Assembly (NCBI GenBank): GCA_013152275.1 | Contig: JAADGS010000031.1 | Location: forward strand, 18,309-82,308 | Direction of reading: 5' to 3' | Length of the DNA stretch: 64,000 nucleotides | DNA from: Actinomycetota bacterium | GTDB taxonomy: Bacteria > Actinomycetota > Acidimicrobiia > Spongiisociales > UBA4744 | Shown here: piece after piece, positions 8,304 through 16,519 of the stretch | Numbering within the stretch: the stretch's first letter is position 1 | How the letters are laid out: each line of letters starts with the position of its first letter | The notes under the pieces: generated by a model | The model's input: the letters and a program-made list of their open reading frames with translations, nothing else | Database searches by the model: none | Told to the model about the DNA's origin: nothing | Program-made: the position numbers and the translations under genes

Positions 8304-9053
8304 TTGGCCGGCATGTTGACGTCCAAAGAGTTACAGGAGTTGCTCCAGGTGGATCGCTCGACGATCTACCGCATGGCCGAAGCCGGGTCGCTTCCTGCGG
8401 TCAAGGTGGGACGGCAGTGGCGGTTTCCCGAGGCAGCCATCGAACGCTGGCTCGCATCCGGACACGACGGGAGCGCCCCGTCGCGTGCAGCCGAGGCCGA
8501 TGAGGGATTCGATCTGGCACCCACCTCATGTATCCAGCCGATCATCGACCTGCTCGCCGACATGCTGGGGGTGATGCTCGTCGTCACCGACATGCAGGGC
8601 GTCCCGATCACCGACGTGTCCAACCCGTGCGGGCTGTTCAACGCCGTCGCACAGATACCCGGCGGAACCGCCGAATGTGTCGCGGGATGGCAGGATCTCG
8701 CCGGATCATCCGACCTCGAGCCTCGCTTCACCGGAAGCCATCTCGGCCTCATGTGTGCACGCTCATTCATTCGGGTGGGTACCGAACTGAAGGCGATGGT
8801 GATCGCGGGCGGTATCGCTCCAGGTGTCTGGCCGCCGAGTGACACGGAGTTGGAGTCGATGGCGCAGAGTTTCGGCGCGGATTCGGCGGACCTCGCCACC
8901 CACGTGGATGAGGTGTACGAGCTCGACGCGAACGCCCGGCAGAGAGTGTTGGAGGCACTGCCGCGTGTTGCGGCATTGATTTCCGAGATTACGACGGAGT
9001 TCCGGTCGTTGCGAGGCAGGCTCGAGGCGATTGCCGCCCTCATCGAACGATAG
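8304..9053 (+). CDS. Transcription regulator: excisionase-type HTH + PocR sensor domain
   Basis: A 249-residue protein. Residues about 5–50 are a MerR/excisionase-type winged helix (LTSKELQELLQVDRSTIYRM then WRFPEAAIERWL). Residues about 72–200 are a PocR sensory domain, with the conserved cysteines in NPCGLF, AECVAGW and LMCARSFI. PocR domains bind small organic or metal-linked ligands; these cysteines could bind a metal or sense redox or sulfur state. It is the first gene of the sulfur operon and lies 16 bp before the SQR-like gene, so it probably controls that operon. The start is uncertain: TTG 8304 has a ribosome site (AGGCAGGA, 5-base spacer), while ATG 8313 is the conventional codon. 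Confidence 0.85.
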   Translation: MAGMLTSKELQELLQVDRSTIYRMAEAGSLPAVKVGRQWRFPEAAIERWLASGHDGSAPSRAAEADEGFDLAPTSCIQPIIDLLADMLGVMLVVTDMQGVPITDVSNPCGLFNAVAQIPGGTAECVAGWQDLAGSSDLEPRFTGSHLGLMCARSFIRVGTELKAMVIAGGIAPGVWPPSDTELESMAQSFGADSADLATHVDEVYELDANARQRVLEALPRVAALISEITTEFRSLRGRLEAIAALIER

Positions 9054-9069
9054 ACAAGGAGCTGAGCGA

Positions 9070-10305
9070 ATGAGGAAACTGTTGGTCCTGGGCGCAGGCA
9101 CTGCCGGCACCATGGTGGTGAACAAGATGAGCCACCATCTCGATCCCGACGAATGGCAGATCACGATCGTGGACCAGGACGAGACGCACTACTACCAGCC
9201 GGGGTTTCTGTTCATCCCGTTCGGGATGTATGGGCGCAACGACGTCATCAAGGCCAAGCGAGACTACATCCCGACCGGTGTCGAGATGATCGTCTCGGAG
9301 ATCGATGTGATCGACCCGGACAACAACCAGGTCAAACTCGTCAAGGGAGATCGCCGGCTGGACTACGACTACCTGGTCATTGCCACCGGGACGCATCCGA
9401 GGCTGGACCAGACGCCCGGGCTTCTCGACGAAGAGAAACTTCCGGAGAACATTCACACCTTCTACACCCTCGAGGGAGCCGTGAACCTCGCCAAGTACCT
9501 GCGGTCCTGGGAAGGCGGACGGCTGGTGCTCAACATCATGGAGTTCCCGTTCAAGTGCCCGGTCGCTCCGCTGGAGTTCATCTTCCTTGCCGACTGGTGG
9601 TTCACCGAGCAGGGGATCCGCGACAAGGTGGATCTGACCTTCGTGACCCCGCTTCCTGGGGCGTTCACGAAGCCGATCGCCTCTCGAGCGCTTGGCGGGA
9701 TGCTGGAAGAGAAGAAGATCGCCCTGGTTCCGGACTTCATGCCGGAGCGGGTCGATGCGGACCGCAACACCCTCGTCGCGTTCGACGAGGAGGAGGTCGC
9801 ATACGATCTGCTCGTCACCGTGCCGGTCAGTATGGGTGCCGACGTGATCGGACGATCGGGACTGGGAGATGAACTGAACCACGTTCCGGTCGACAAGGAG
9901 ACGTTCGTTTCCAAGAAGTACGACAACATCTTCGCTCTGGGCGACGCTGCAGCGCTGCCGACGTCCAAGGCGGGATCGGTTGCGCACTTCGCCGTCGATA
10001 TCTGGACCGAGAACTTCCTTCGGTACATCGACGGCCTTCCCATGCTCGAGAGATTCGACGGTCACGCGAACTGTTTCATCGAGTCGGGCTTCGGCAAGGG
10101 GCTCCTGATCGACTTCAACTATGACACCGAGCCACTTCCGGGTAAGTACCCGCTTCCCGGCTTGGGCCCGTTCTCGCTGCTGCAGGAATCCGAGATGAAC
10201 CACTGGGGCAAGATGATGTTCCGGTGGATGTACTGGAACGTGCTCCTCAAGGGCAAGGAAATGCCGGTCACCTCCTACATGACGATGGCAGGGAAGTGGA
10301 GCTGA
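9070..10305 (+). CDS. Sulfide:quinone oxidoreductase-like FAD flavoprotein
   Basis: A 411-residue two-dinucleotide-binding-domain flavoprotein. It has an N-terminal FAD motif (LVLGAGTAGTMVV), the ATG motif (VIATGTHPRL) and the C-terminal GDA motif (NIFALGDAAALPTSKAG). Cys in EFPFKCPVAPLE and Cys in HANCFIESG are placed like the two redox cysteines that hold polysulfide in SQR-type enzymes. The C-terminal ~60 residues (KMMFRWMYWNVLLKG) are amphipathic and could sit in the membrane near quinone. The probable role is oxidation of sulfide or a persulfide carrier with electrons passed to quinone. The start is fixed by AAGGAG at 9056–9061 before ATG 9070. Downstream DUF1641, TusE and DsrE2 genes support sulfur chemistry. 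Confidence 0.85.
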   Translation: MRKLLVLGAGTAGTMVVNKMSHHLDPDEWQITIVDQDETHYYQPGFLFIPFGMYGRNDVIKAKRDYIPTGVEMIVSEIDVIDPDNNQVKLVKGDRRLDYDYLVIATGTHPRLDQTPGLLDEEKLPENIHTFYTLEGAVNLAKYLRSWEGGRLVLNIMEFPFKCPVAPLEFIFLADWWFTEQGIRDKVDLTFVTPLPGAFTKPIASRALGGMLEEKKIALVPDFMPERVDADRNTLVAFDEEEVAYDLLVTVPVSMGADVIGRSGLGDELNHVPVDKETFVSKKYDNIFALGDAAALPTSKAGSVAHFAVDIWTENFLRYIDGLPMLERFDGHANCFIESGFGKGLLIDFNYDTEPLPGKYPLPGLGPFSLLQESEMNHWGKMMFRWMYWNVLLKGKEMPVTSYMTMAGKWS

Positions 10306-10306
10306 G

Positions 10307-10993
10307 ATGAGTACCACGACCGACGACGTCGCCGAGCTGAGTCACAAGATCGACCAGCTCACCGCTCAGGTGCAGTTCCTCACCGAGGAGGCGCTCCTCG
10401 CGAGGGAGCGTCGCCAGGAACGCGACGAACTCATGGCCGACGTGACGCCGCTTGCCGGCGAGGCATATCGGTATGCAGTGCGTCAGCTCGAGCAGATAGA
10501 TCGATACGTGACGCTCGACGACATGACCCATCTGGTCAAGAAGCTGTTGCGGAACGTCAAGAATCTCGAAGAGCTCCTCGACAGGATGGACAGTATCAAG
10601 GAGTTCATCGAGGACGCGACTCCCTTGACGCAGAGCGGAGTCATCAGCTTGATGGACGCGTTGCAGGACCTCGAGCACCGCGGCTACTTCGGGTTCATCC
10701 GAAGCGGTGGACAGGTGCTGGACAACATCGTCACGAGTTTCACGGAGGAGGATGTGCGCGCACTGGGCGACAACATCGTGCTGATCCTTCAGACGGTGCG
10801 CGAGATGACTCAGCCGGAAGTGATGACGATGCTGCAGGATACGGCGAGGACGGTCCGCGAAGAAGAAGTTCCCGAAGACATCACGTGGCGGGCGTTGGTT
10901 CGCCAGATGCGTGACCCGGCGACCAAGAAGGGTCTGGCGAAGCTGATGCTGACCCTTCGGACGATTTCGGGCGAACAGCCGGAAAGACAGTAG
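10307..10993 (+). CDS. DUF1641-family protein of the sulfur operon
   Basis: A 228-residue, mostly helical soluble protein beginning with a predicted coiled coil (about residues 8–45, LSHKIDQLTAQVQFLTEEA). DUF1641 proteins are often encoded beside SQR-like or formate-dehydrogenase-like flavoproteins, but their biochemical role is unknown. Here it begins one base after the SQR-like stop, so the two are surely co-translated. It may be an accessory or membrane-anchoring partner of that enzyme (inference). The central segment repeats short helical units (PLTQSGVISLMDAL, QPEVMTMLQDTA) typical of the family. Confidence 0.8.
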   Translation: MSTTTDDVAELSHKIDQLTAQVQFLTEEALLARERRQERDELMADVTPLAGEAYRYAVRQLEQIDRYVTLDDMTHLVKKLLRNVKNLEELLDRMDSIKEFIEDATPLTQSGVISLMDALQDLEHRGYFGFIRSGGQVLDNIVTSFTEEDVRALGDNIVLILQTVREMTQPEVMTMLQDTARTVREEEVPEDITWRALVRQMRDPATKKGLAKLMLTLRTISGEQPERQ

Positions 10994-11006
10994 TAAAGGA
11001 GAAGTC

Positions 11007-11324
11007 ATGGCAACAGAAGTGATTGCCGGCCATGAGATCACCGTCGATGACGAAGGTTTCATGACCGATCCGAGCGAGTGGAGCGAGGTGCTCGCCGAGG
11101 CGCTCGCCAAGGAGATCAACATCGACGAACTGACCGAAGATCACTGGAAGGTGATCCGGTTCCTGCGAGCAGACCATGCAGAGACAGGGGAGACGGCGAC
11201 GATCCGGCGAGTTTCGATACAGACCGGTGTGACGACGAAACAGCTGTACCAGCTCTTCCCGAAAAAGCCTGCCAAGAAGATGGCGTACATCGCCGGCCTT
11301 CCAAAGCCGACCGGTTGCGTCTGA
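11007..11324 (+). CDS. TusE/DsrC-family sulfur carrier with a single C-terminal cysteine
   Basis: A 105-residue protein with the complete DsrC/TusE fold: a DPSEWSEVLAEALAKE helix, then HWKVIRFLRADHAETGE and the C-terminal arm AGLPKPTGCV. The penultimate Cys (CysA) is present. In DsrC proper, a second Cys lies ten residues upstream on the arm; here that position is Ala (KKMAYIAGLP). It therefore matches the TusE-like class, which passes one persulfide sulfur rather than forming the trisulfide of dissimilatory DsrC. The neighbouring DsrE2 and SQR-like genes make a sulfur relay for oxidation or trafficking likely. A ribosome site, AAAGGAGAA, lies just before the ATG. Confidence 0.9.
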   Translation: MATEVIAGHEITVDDEGFMTDPSEWSEVLAEALAKEINIDELTEDHWKVIRFLRADHAETGETATIRRVSIQTGVTTKQLYQLFPKKPAKKMAYIAGLPKPTGCV

Positions 11325-11337
11325 AGGGAGTGCACCA

Positions 11338-11817
11338 ATGCCGAAGTTCGATGATGAGACGGACCGTAAGATCAGCATCATCCTGAGTAAGGGGAGCCTG
11401 GACTGGGCGACCGCAGCGATGGTGATCGCCAACGCGGCGGTCTCCGAAGGAACCGAACTGCATATCTTCTTCACCTTCTACGGCATGGATGCCGTGCTGA
11501 AGAAGAAGATGGATCATCTCAAGGTCACACCGCTCGCGAATCCATCGATGGGAATGCCGAACGCCGTTGCCGCCCTTCCGGGAGTGACGGCGATGGCGAC
11601 GGCGATGATGAAGAAGATGATGAAGAAGCAGGACGTTCCGGAGCATCGCGACTTCATCCAGATGGTCGCCGACGCAGGTGGTCACCTGCACGTGTGCCGG
11701 ATGACGTTCGACATGTTCGGATTCAAAGAGGAGGATCTCTACGAAGAGGTGGAAGACGTGCTCAACGCAACCGATTTCCTCGAGCTTGCCGACGGCGGCC
11801 AGATCATCTTCATCTGA
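11338..11817 (+). CDS. DsrE2-like sulfurtransferase (DsrE/DsrF/peroxiredoxin-like)
   Basis: A 159-residue protein of the DsrE/TusD superfamily. It has an N-terminal beta strand (ISIILSKGSLDWATAAMVIA), a hydrophobic and Met-rich middle (residues about 60–100) and the conserved active cysteine in HVCRMTFDMFG, close to the DsrE2 pattern. Such proteins accept and hand on sulfane sulfur to TusA or TusE-type carriers. It is the last gene of the operon, 13 bp after tusE and directly before a terminator. The basic Met/Lys-rich stretch MMKKMMKKQD could contact a membrane or partner (inference). Confidence 0.85.
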   Translation: MPKFDDETDRKISIILSKGSLDWATAAMVIANAAVSEGTELHIFFTFYGMDAVLKKKMDHLKVTPLANPSMGMPNAVAALPGVTAMATAMMKKMMKKQDVPEHRDFIQMVADAGGHLHVCRMTFDMFGFKEEDLYEEVEDVLNATDFLELADGGQIIFI

Positions 11818-11830
11818 TTGCAGACTGTTG

Positions 11831-11860
11831 GAGGGGGTCCGCGAGGGCCCCCTCTTTCGT
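11831..11860 (+). terminator. Rho-independent terminator of the sulfur operon
   Basis: GAGGGGGTCC (11831–11840) pairs with GGGCCCCCTC (11845–11854) through one G·T wobble around a GCGA loop, followed by the T-rich CTTTCGTTGT. It lies 14 bp after the stop of the DsrE2-like gene. Confidence 0.85.
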
Positions 11861-12096
11861 TGTACCCACGCTCGCCGTACTCGGTATGTGGCATTCGGTA
11901 CCGCAACCGGCATCGCTGCCAGATCGTAGGGCGGGCGTGGCGACCCTCGGCGGCGACCGGAAGACGGCAGAACTCGCTTTGCTCGCCGGGGGGAGCAGTG
12001 TTCGCCCTGCTCGGTGGGGGAGGGCTTTGACGAGCGTCGGGGAGGTGTCCACGAGATCTTGGCCGAGGGCGGCGGGTGGCCCGCCGATCCGCGCGC

Positions 12097-12588
12097 CTAG
12101 GAGCGGGAGCCGTCTTCGTGCTCGACGGGAGGGACGAGGATGACGGGGACGTGGGTCTGTTCCATGACTTCGGCCGAGACGGAGCGCCATGCACCGTCGC
12201 TGAACAACCTGCGGGTCACTCCGAGGAGGACGAGGTCGGCTCCGATGGTGTCCGCCGTATGGCAGATCACCTTCGCGGGGTTGGATCCCTCCAGGAAGAG
12301 CTTCTTCGGAAGCAGGCCCCTTGCGATCAGTGCAGCCAGGACGGGAGCGGCAAGGCGCTCGCCACGTTCCTCCACATAGCGGGCGGTTCGTGCCTGTTCG
12401 CTCTCGCTGTCAGGGGGGAACTCGGTGAGTGGATGCCACAGTTCGAGCTCCAGAGTGTCGAGGAACTCCTGGGGGGCAGGGACGACCGTGAGTACGGAGA
12501 CGTCCCCCGTCGTACCCGCGAGGCGCAGAGTCAGGTCCGCGACGGGGCCCGGAGGGAGGACACCCGTGGTGGCTATCAGCACGTGCAC
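12097..12588 (-). CDS. Universal stress protein (UspA family)
   Basis: A 163-residue single Usp domain. It starts with VHVLIATTGVLPPGPVADLTL and ends with ADLVLLGVTRRLFSDGAWRS followed by THVPVILVPP. In ATP-binding Usps the segment before the last strand reads G-x2-G-x9-G(S/T); here it is degenerate (GVTRR…GAW), so ATP binding is doubtful. GTG 12588 is chosen because the usual Usp N-terminus begins there. An upstream ATG would add about 35 residues that include four cysteines and look unlike the family. It stands alone between the sulfur operon and the flavin reductase. Confidence 0.8.
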   Translation of the reverse strand: MHVLIATTGVLPPGPVADLTLRLAGTTGDVSVLTVVPAPQEFLDTLELELWHPLTEFPPDSESEQARTARYVEERGERLAAPVLAALIARGLLPKKLFLEGSNPAKVICHTADTIGADLVLLGVTRRLFSDGAWRSVSAEVMEQTHVPVILVPPVEHEDGSRS

Positions 12589-12841
12589 GCCTCTAGCGTA
12601 AACCACTTTCCGACCGCACATCCCGACGGGAGCCTCCCGAGCAACGCATGGCCCACATTTCGACGACCGTGCATCGCCCCCTGTCTCCGCCACGATGTGG
12701 CGCGCGACTGCCCTTTGTCACGTCCGAGCCGTCATGCCCGCCCCGCGGTCTCGCAGCGATCTGAGGCTGTGATGCGCAGTGCAAAGCACCGGTGCCGGCA
12801 TCGCTGGACTCCTACGAGCCCCCGTCGGGTACAGTGCGCGC

Positions 12842-13351
12842 ATGTCCACACCCACTCCCCAGCTGATCAACCAGGTGACGTGGATGATTCCGAACGCTCT
12901 GGCCCTCATCGGTGCACGCTCCGGCGAAGAGTGGAATGCCATGACGGCTTCGTGGATCACCCAGGTCTCCATGGAGCCCGTCTCGATAGCCGTGTCCATC
13001 GACAAGAAGGCGCTGACACACCGACTCGTCGGCGAGGGTGGGGCCTTCTCCGTGAATCTGTGGTCGCCGGACGACACTCGTGTCTTCGTGAAGTTCTCGA
13101 AGCCGGCCACGAAGGACGGGATGCGGCTCAACGGCCTGCCCTTCAGGGAGGGTGTGACCGGCGTACCCGTTTTCGAAGCGTCCGTGGCGTGGCTCGAGGC
13201 GGCCGTGATCGATACGATCGATGTGGGCACCCACACGCTGTTCATCGGCGAGCTCGTCGCAGCCGGCAAGGATGCGAGTCACCAGGGGCGAGCGGCATCC
13301 ATTGGCGACACACGAATGAAGTATGGAGGGGTGCGACGGGGAGGGCACTGA
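12842..13351 (+). CDS. Flavin reductase-like protein (FMN-binding split barrel)
   Basis: A 169-residue protein of the flavin reductase/flavoredoxin family, which binds FMN and reduces it with NAD(P)H or uses it for redox chemistry. Seen are the MTASWITQVSMEPVSIAVSI strand pair, the HRLVGEGGAFSVNL segment and the C-terminal DVGTHTLFIGELVAAG region typical of the split barrel. ATG 12842 is preferred over an upstream start at 12779 because the family begins at about this point. No oxygenase partner is adjacent. Confidence 0.8.
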   Translation: MSTPTPQLINQVTWMIPNALALIGARSGEEWNAMTASWITQVSMEPVSIAVSIDKKALTHRLVGEGGAFSVNLWSPDDTRVFVKFSKPATKDGMRLNGLPFREGVTGVPVFEASVAWLEAAVIDTIDVGTHTLFIGELVAAGKDASHQGRAASIGDTRMKYGGVRRGGH

Positions 13352-13429
13352 GTTCCCCACTCTCCGTTGCCGGCCGTTCAGATCACAGGGTGCCGGTGGC
13401 CGGTACCATACGAAACCGGAGGTGAGGGC

Positions 13430-14194
13430 ATGGACATTCGCGTCGATGGCAAGGTCGCGCTGATCACTGGCGGCAGCAGAGGGATCGGGGAGGCCATCGC
13501 CAAGGAGTTTCTTGCCAGTGGCGCCGCAGGAGTCGTGATCACAGGCAGGAAGCAGGCTGGACTCGACCAGGCGCTGGAAGAGATCGATGGAGGCGATCGT
13601 GTCATCGCAGTGGCGGGAGGCGCCGACGATGCAGACCATGTCACGCGAGCCGTGCAGCAGACGATTCGTGAGTTCGGCTCTTGTGATGTTCTCGTCAACA
13701 ACGCGGCGACCAACCCGGTCGCAGGGAACATCACCGATATCGACCTTGGAGCGCTCGACAAGACCTGGTCGGTGAATCAGCGCGGTCCACTCATGTTCGC
13801 GCGAGAGACCTGGCGGCAGTGGATGCGCGAACACGGTGGCTCGATCGTCAACATTGCATCGGTCGGGGGGCTCATGCCCGGGCCGCTGCTCGGAGCGTAC
13901 AACGTGTCCAAGGCGGCGCTCATCTTCATGACGCGACAACTCGCTTTTGAGATGGCTCCCGGCGTGCGGGTGAACGCCGTCGCGCCGGGTATCGTGAAGA
14001 CCAGGTTCTCACGGCTTCTCTGGGAGATGAACGAGGAGGCCGCCGGCGGGCTCCATCCACTGAAATGCCTCGGAGAGGTGGAAGACGTGGCCGCGGCGGT
14101 CCTGTTCCTCGCATCGGACACCGCTTCGTGGATCACCGCGGTGACCATTCCGATCGACGGCGGGATGACCGGAGCGAGACCTGGTATCGGGTAG
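13430..14194 (+). CDS. Short-chain dehydrogenase/reductase, FabG-like
   Basis: A 254-residue classical SDR using NAD(P)H. It has a TGGSRGIG cofactor loop, NNAAT, catalytic Ser in NIASVGG, the YNVSK Tyr–Lys pair and a C-terminal SWITAVTIPIDGGMT ending. The oxidised or reduced substrate (a 3-oxoacyl or secondary alcohol type) cannot be told from the sequence. ATG 13430 follows a good ribosome site (GGAGGTGAG) and excludes a 21-residue upstream extension with no family match. It follows the flavin reductase on the same strand after 78 bp. Confidence 0.9.
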   Translation: MDIRVDGKVALITGGSRGIGEAIAKEFLASGAAGVVITGRKQAGLDQALEEIDGGDRVIAVAGGADDADHVTRAVQQTIREFGSCDVLVNNAATNPVAGNITDIDLGALDKTWSVNQRGPLMFARETWRQWMREHGGSIVNIASVGGLMPGPLLGAYNVSKAALIFMTRQLAFEMAPGVRVNAVAPGIVKTRFSRLLWEMNEEAAGGLHPLKCLGEVEDVAAAVLFLASDTASWITAVTIPIDGGMTGARPGIG

Positions 14195-14220
14195 CGAGGG
14201 TATCCGGTACCCATTCGGCT

Positions 14221-15390
14221 TCACTCGGGTGGGTACCCGGGACGTCCGGTTTCGATCCAGTCGCTGAAAGCGGCATCTGTCCCGACGTCACACGCGGCGT
14301 CGACCGACATCAGGTAGCGATGACGGAGGAGGTCGCAGTAGGCCTGGATGGCATCGTGGACTTCCGGAAGGTCCCGAAGACGCTGCAGCGTGGGTTCGAA
14401 AGCGTCGATCCGCCACTGGACGGCTGCGAGGGGAGGGGAGAGTTCGAACTTGACCGCGTGGTAGTACAGGTCATCGAGGATCTGACGGGCCTGGCGTTCC
14501 CCCGCTTCGACTCCGGTCAGCTCTTTGAGCTTGTTGGCGTGGAAGGTGCGCCCTCCTACCCGGGTCCGCACCTCGAGTCGGTCACCTGTGGAGGCGACGG
14601 AGACTTCCTCCACGTGGAAGCCGAGATCGTTGATCCGGTTGATTCGCTCCGCGATCTTGTAGCGCTCGTCGGGTCCCACGACCCACACTGCCGAGAGTTC
14701 GTCCCAGAGGGCGCGATACCGGTCGGCGATATCCTCTCCGAGGGAGAGGTCGGCGTAGTCGAGAGGTACCCCTCGTTCGGCGGCGATGTCGGCCATCCCG
14801 CCGGCAACGTTCTCGGTCATGATCGCCAGATCTTCTTCACGCCGCCCGTCGGTCAAGGTGGGGAGAATGGACGCGGTTTCCGCATCCACCATGCGGGTAT
14901 CAAGACCATCCGCATCCCAGCGATACAGGGTGTTCGAAAGGGAGCAATCACCCCAGAAGCATCCCGCAAGGTGCAGTTGCACGAGGAGCGAGGCGAACGC
15001 ATCGAGCATCTGGTTGCGACGGGCGCCGAATCCGGGTCCTTGCAGGAGCTCCCGATATGAAAACGAGTAGTCGAGATAGCGGGTGATGAGTGCTGCCGAG
15101 GGCTCTGCGGCGGCATCGTCTGCCCTCCCGGTCACCAGCCCGATCGCGGTGACGGCCGGTGCATGGAGATCTTCCAGGGTGCGCAGCGCCTCGTACTCAC
15201 GACGGGCTGCGTCGGTCGGGAGCTCCTTGATCGCATAGATGCCGAGGCGATAGGCCACGAATCGGACCTCGTGTCGGGAGATTCCACGGGGGAGGTCGAC
15301 GAGTCTCTCCGTGGTCCACGTGCTCAAGGGCCGATCCCAGGACAAGTCCAGGAAATCCGGGTGGCCGGGACGAATCGTGAGGTCGGGCAT
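14221..15390 (-). CDS. DUF4032 protein with a lipopolysaccharide-kinase-like domain
   Basis: A 389-residue protein. Residues about 35–180 resemble small kinases of the WaaP/Kdo type: YAIKEL contains a putative ATP-binding Lys, HLAGCFWGDCSLSNTLYR matches the catalytic H-x-G-x…D-x4-N loop, and MVDAETAS is the metal-binding DxE equivalent. The C-terminal half (about 225–385) is the actinobacterial DUF4032 region, helical and of unknown role. The phosphate acceptor is unknown. It is convergent with the SDR gene, 26 bp away. Confidence 0.85.
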   Translation of the reverse strand: MPDLTIRPGHPDFLDLSWDRPLSTWTTERLVDLPRGISRHEVRFVAYRLGIYAIKELPTDAARREYEALRTLEDLHAPAVTAIGLVTGRADDAAAEPSAALITRYLDYSFSYRELLQGPGFGARRNQMLDAFASLLVQLHLAGCFWGDCSLSNTLYRWDADGLDTRMVDAETASILPTLTDGRREEDLAIMTENVAGGMADIAAERGVPLDYADLSLGEDIADRYRALWDELSAVWVVGPDERYKIAERINRINDLGFHVEEVSVASTGDRLEVRTRVGGRTFHANKLKELTGVEAGERQARQILDDLYYHAVKFELSPPLAAVQWRIDAFEPTLQRLRDLPEVHDAIQAYCDLLRHRYLMSVDAACDVGTDAAFSDWIETGRPGYPPE

Positions 15391-15458
15391 GGGGTGAACG
15401 CTAGTACCACCTCTCCGGATGCCGTTCGCAGTCTCCTCCTATCCTCGGTTGCACGCAG

Positions 15459-15693
15459 TTGCCCATCAGGGTCGAACTGGAACGGGGTGAGCGGCCGGGG
15501 CCGATCCGGGGATGGGGAACCCACCGAGTTGGCCGTCACTCTGCTGCGCGAGGCGTGCCCGTGTGCCGTATGCGAGGGAGCGGCCGGCGGTTGGCAGAAT
15601 CGTTCGGTCACGATCGCGAACATCGAGGAATCCGGGGCGCACGGACTGCGTCTGGTGCTCGCACCCGACGGTCATCAGGCGTCTGTCGAGTGA
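15459..15693 (+). pseudogene. Broken DUF971-family gene (frameshift, shortened end)
   Basis: From a TTG at 15459, one frame gives PIRVELERGER, like the start of a DUF971 domain. From about 15500 a different frame gives DGEPTELAVTLLREACPCAV and then VTIANIEESGAHGLRLVLAP before DGH. This matches the family core of LR-x-x-CPCxxC, a central I-x-x-(I/V)E strand and the DGH motif. A single-base shift between about 15490 and 15515 would join the two. The frame also stops right after DGHQASVE, where intact members continue with the GIYSW-type strand; the codons after the TGA read CRYEALR, so the stop itself may be a mutation. DUF971 genes usually act near Fe–S or Mrp proteins; none is here. Confidence 0.5.
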
Positions 15694-15849
15694 TGCCGGT
15701 ACGAGGCGCTTCGTATTCCGTATGCGGCCTCGGGTCGATGCGAGACCGCGGGGCGGGTGCGGGGGCTCTCGGTCCCCCGGCGAGCGAAGCGACCGATTGG
15801 GGGAGAAGAGCGAAGTCCGAAAGGGGGAGTACGGCGAACCGAGGGGCGC

Positions 15850-16401
15850 TCAGGCGGCGAAGACGAGTTGATCTTTCAGCATTGCCGCGACGACGGCCGG
15901 ATCGAACTGGGCGCCTGCGTGAAGCTTGAGTTCGCCCAACGCGATCTCTGCGGAGAGTGCCGGCTGGTAGGGCCGCTCACTGGTGATGGCGTCGAAGGCG
16001 TCGGCGACGAAGAGGATGCGGGAGAGATGGGGAATGGCGGTTCCCGAGAGGCCGTATGGGTAGCCGCCACCATCGAAGCGTTCATGGTGGAACAGGACCG
16101 CCGTGGCGATGTCGGGGTGGACGAGTCCGTCGAGGAGGGAGAATCCTTCTGCCGGGTGGCGGCGCATCTCGTCCCACTCTCGGTCGGCGAGCGGGCCGGG
16201 CTTGTTGACGAGCTTGCTGTCGATGCGGATCTTGCCGATATCGTGTAGATGGGCCGTCATGTGCAGCCGTCGCAGTTGTTCGGCGTCGAGGCCGAGTCGG
16301 GTCCCGAGTGTCGTCGCGATACGGGCAACCCGCGTCCCATGGTCCGCCAGCCACGTTTCCTGCTGCGAGATGAGGTCCGTGAACGTCTCGATGGTGTTCA
16401 T
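15850..16401 (-). CDS. HD-GYP domain protein, cyclic-di-GMP phosphodiesterase-like
   Basis: A 183-residue protein consisting almost only of an HD-GYP domain, which in characterised members hydrolyses cyclic di-GMP. Metal-binding HD is in HLHDIGKIRID, further histidines are in HHERFDGGGYPYG (the GYP signature) and ILFVADAFDAITSERPY follows. There is no receiver or sensor domain, which is unusual because most HD-GYP proteins are fused to one. ATG 16401 is chosen over an upstream start with 13 extra residues. Confidence 0.9.
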   Translation of the reverse strand: MNTIETFTDLISQQETWLADHGTRVARIATTLGTRLGLDAEQLRRLHMTAHLHDIGKIRIDSKLVNKPGPLADREWDEMRRHPAEGFSLLDGLVHPDIATAVLFHHERFDGGGYPYGLSGTAIPHLSRILFVADAFDAITSERPYQPALSAEIALGELKLHAGAQFDPAVVAAMLKDQLVFAA

Positions 16402-16519
16402 AACGCCTTCCAACTCCCACCACGGTGCGTAGTTTGCCACGCGCGGAGGGTGATGTCACGCGAAATAGGCCGAAGGGCCTACAGGCATCCTCTGGTCCCA
16501 CGGGGGTACAGGGCCCGGA

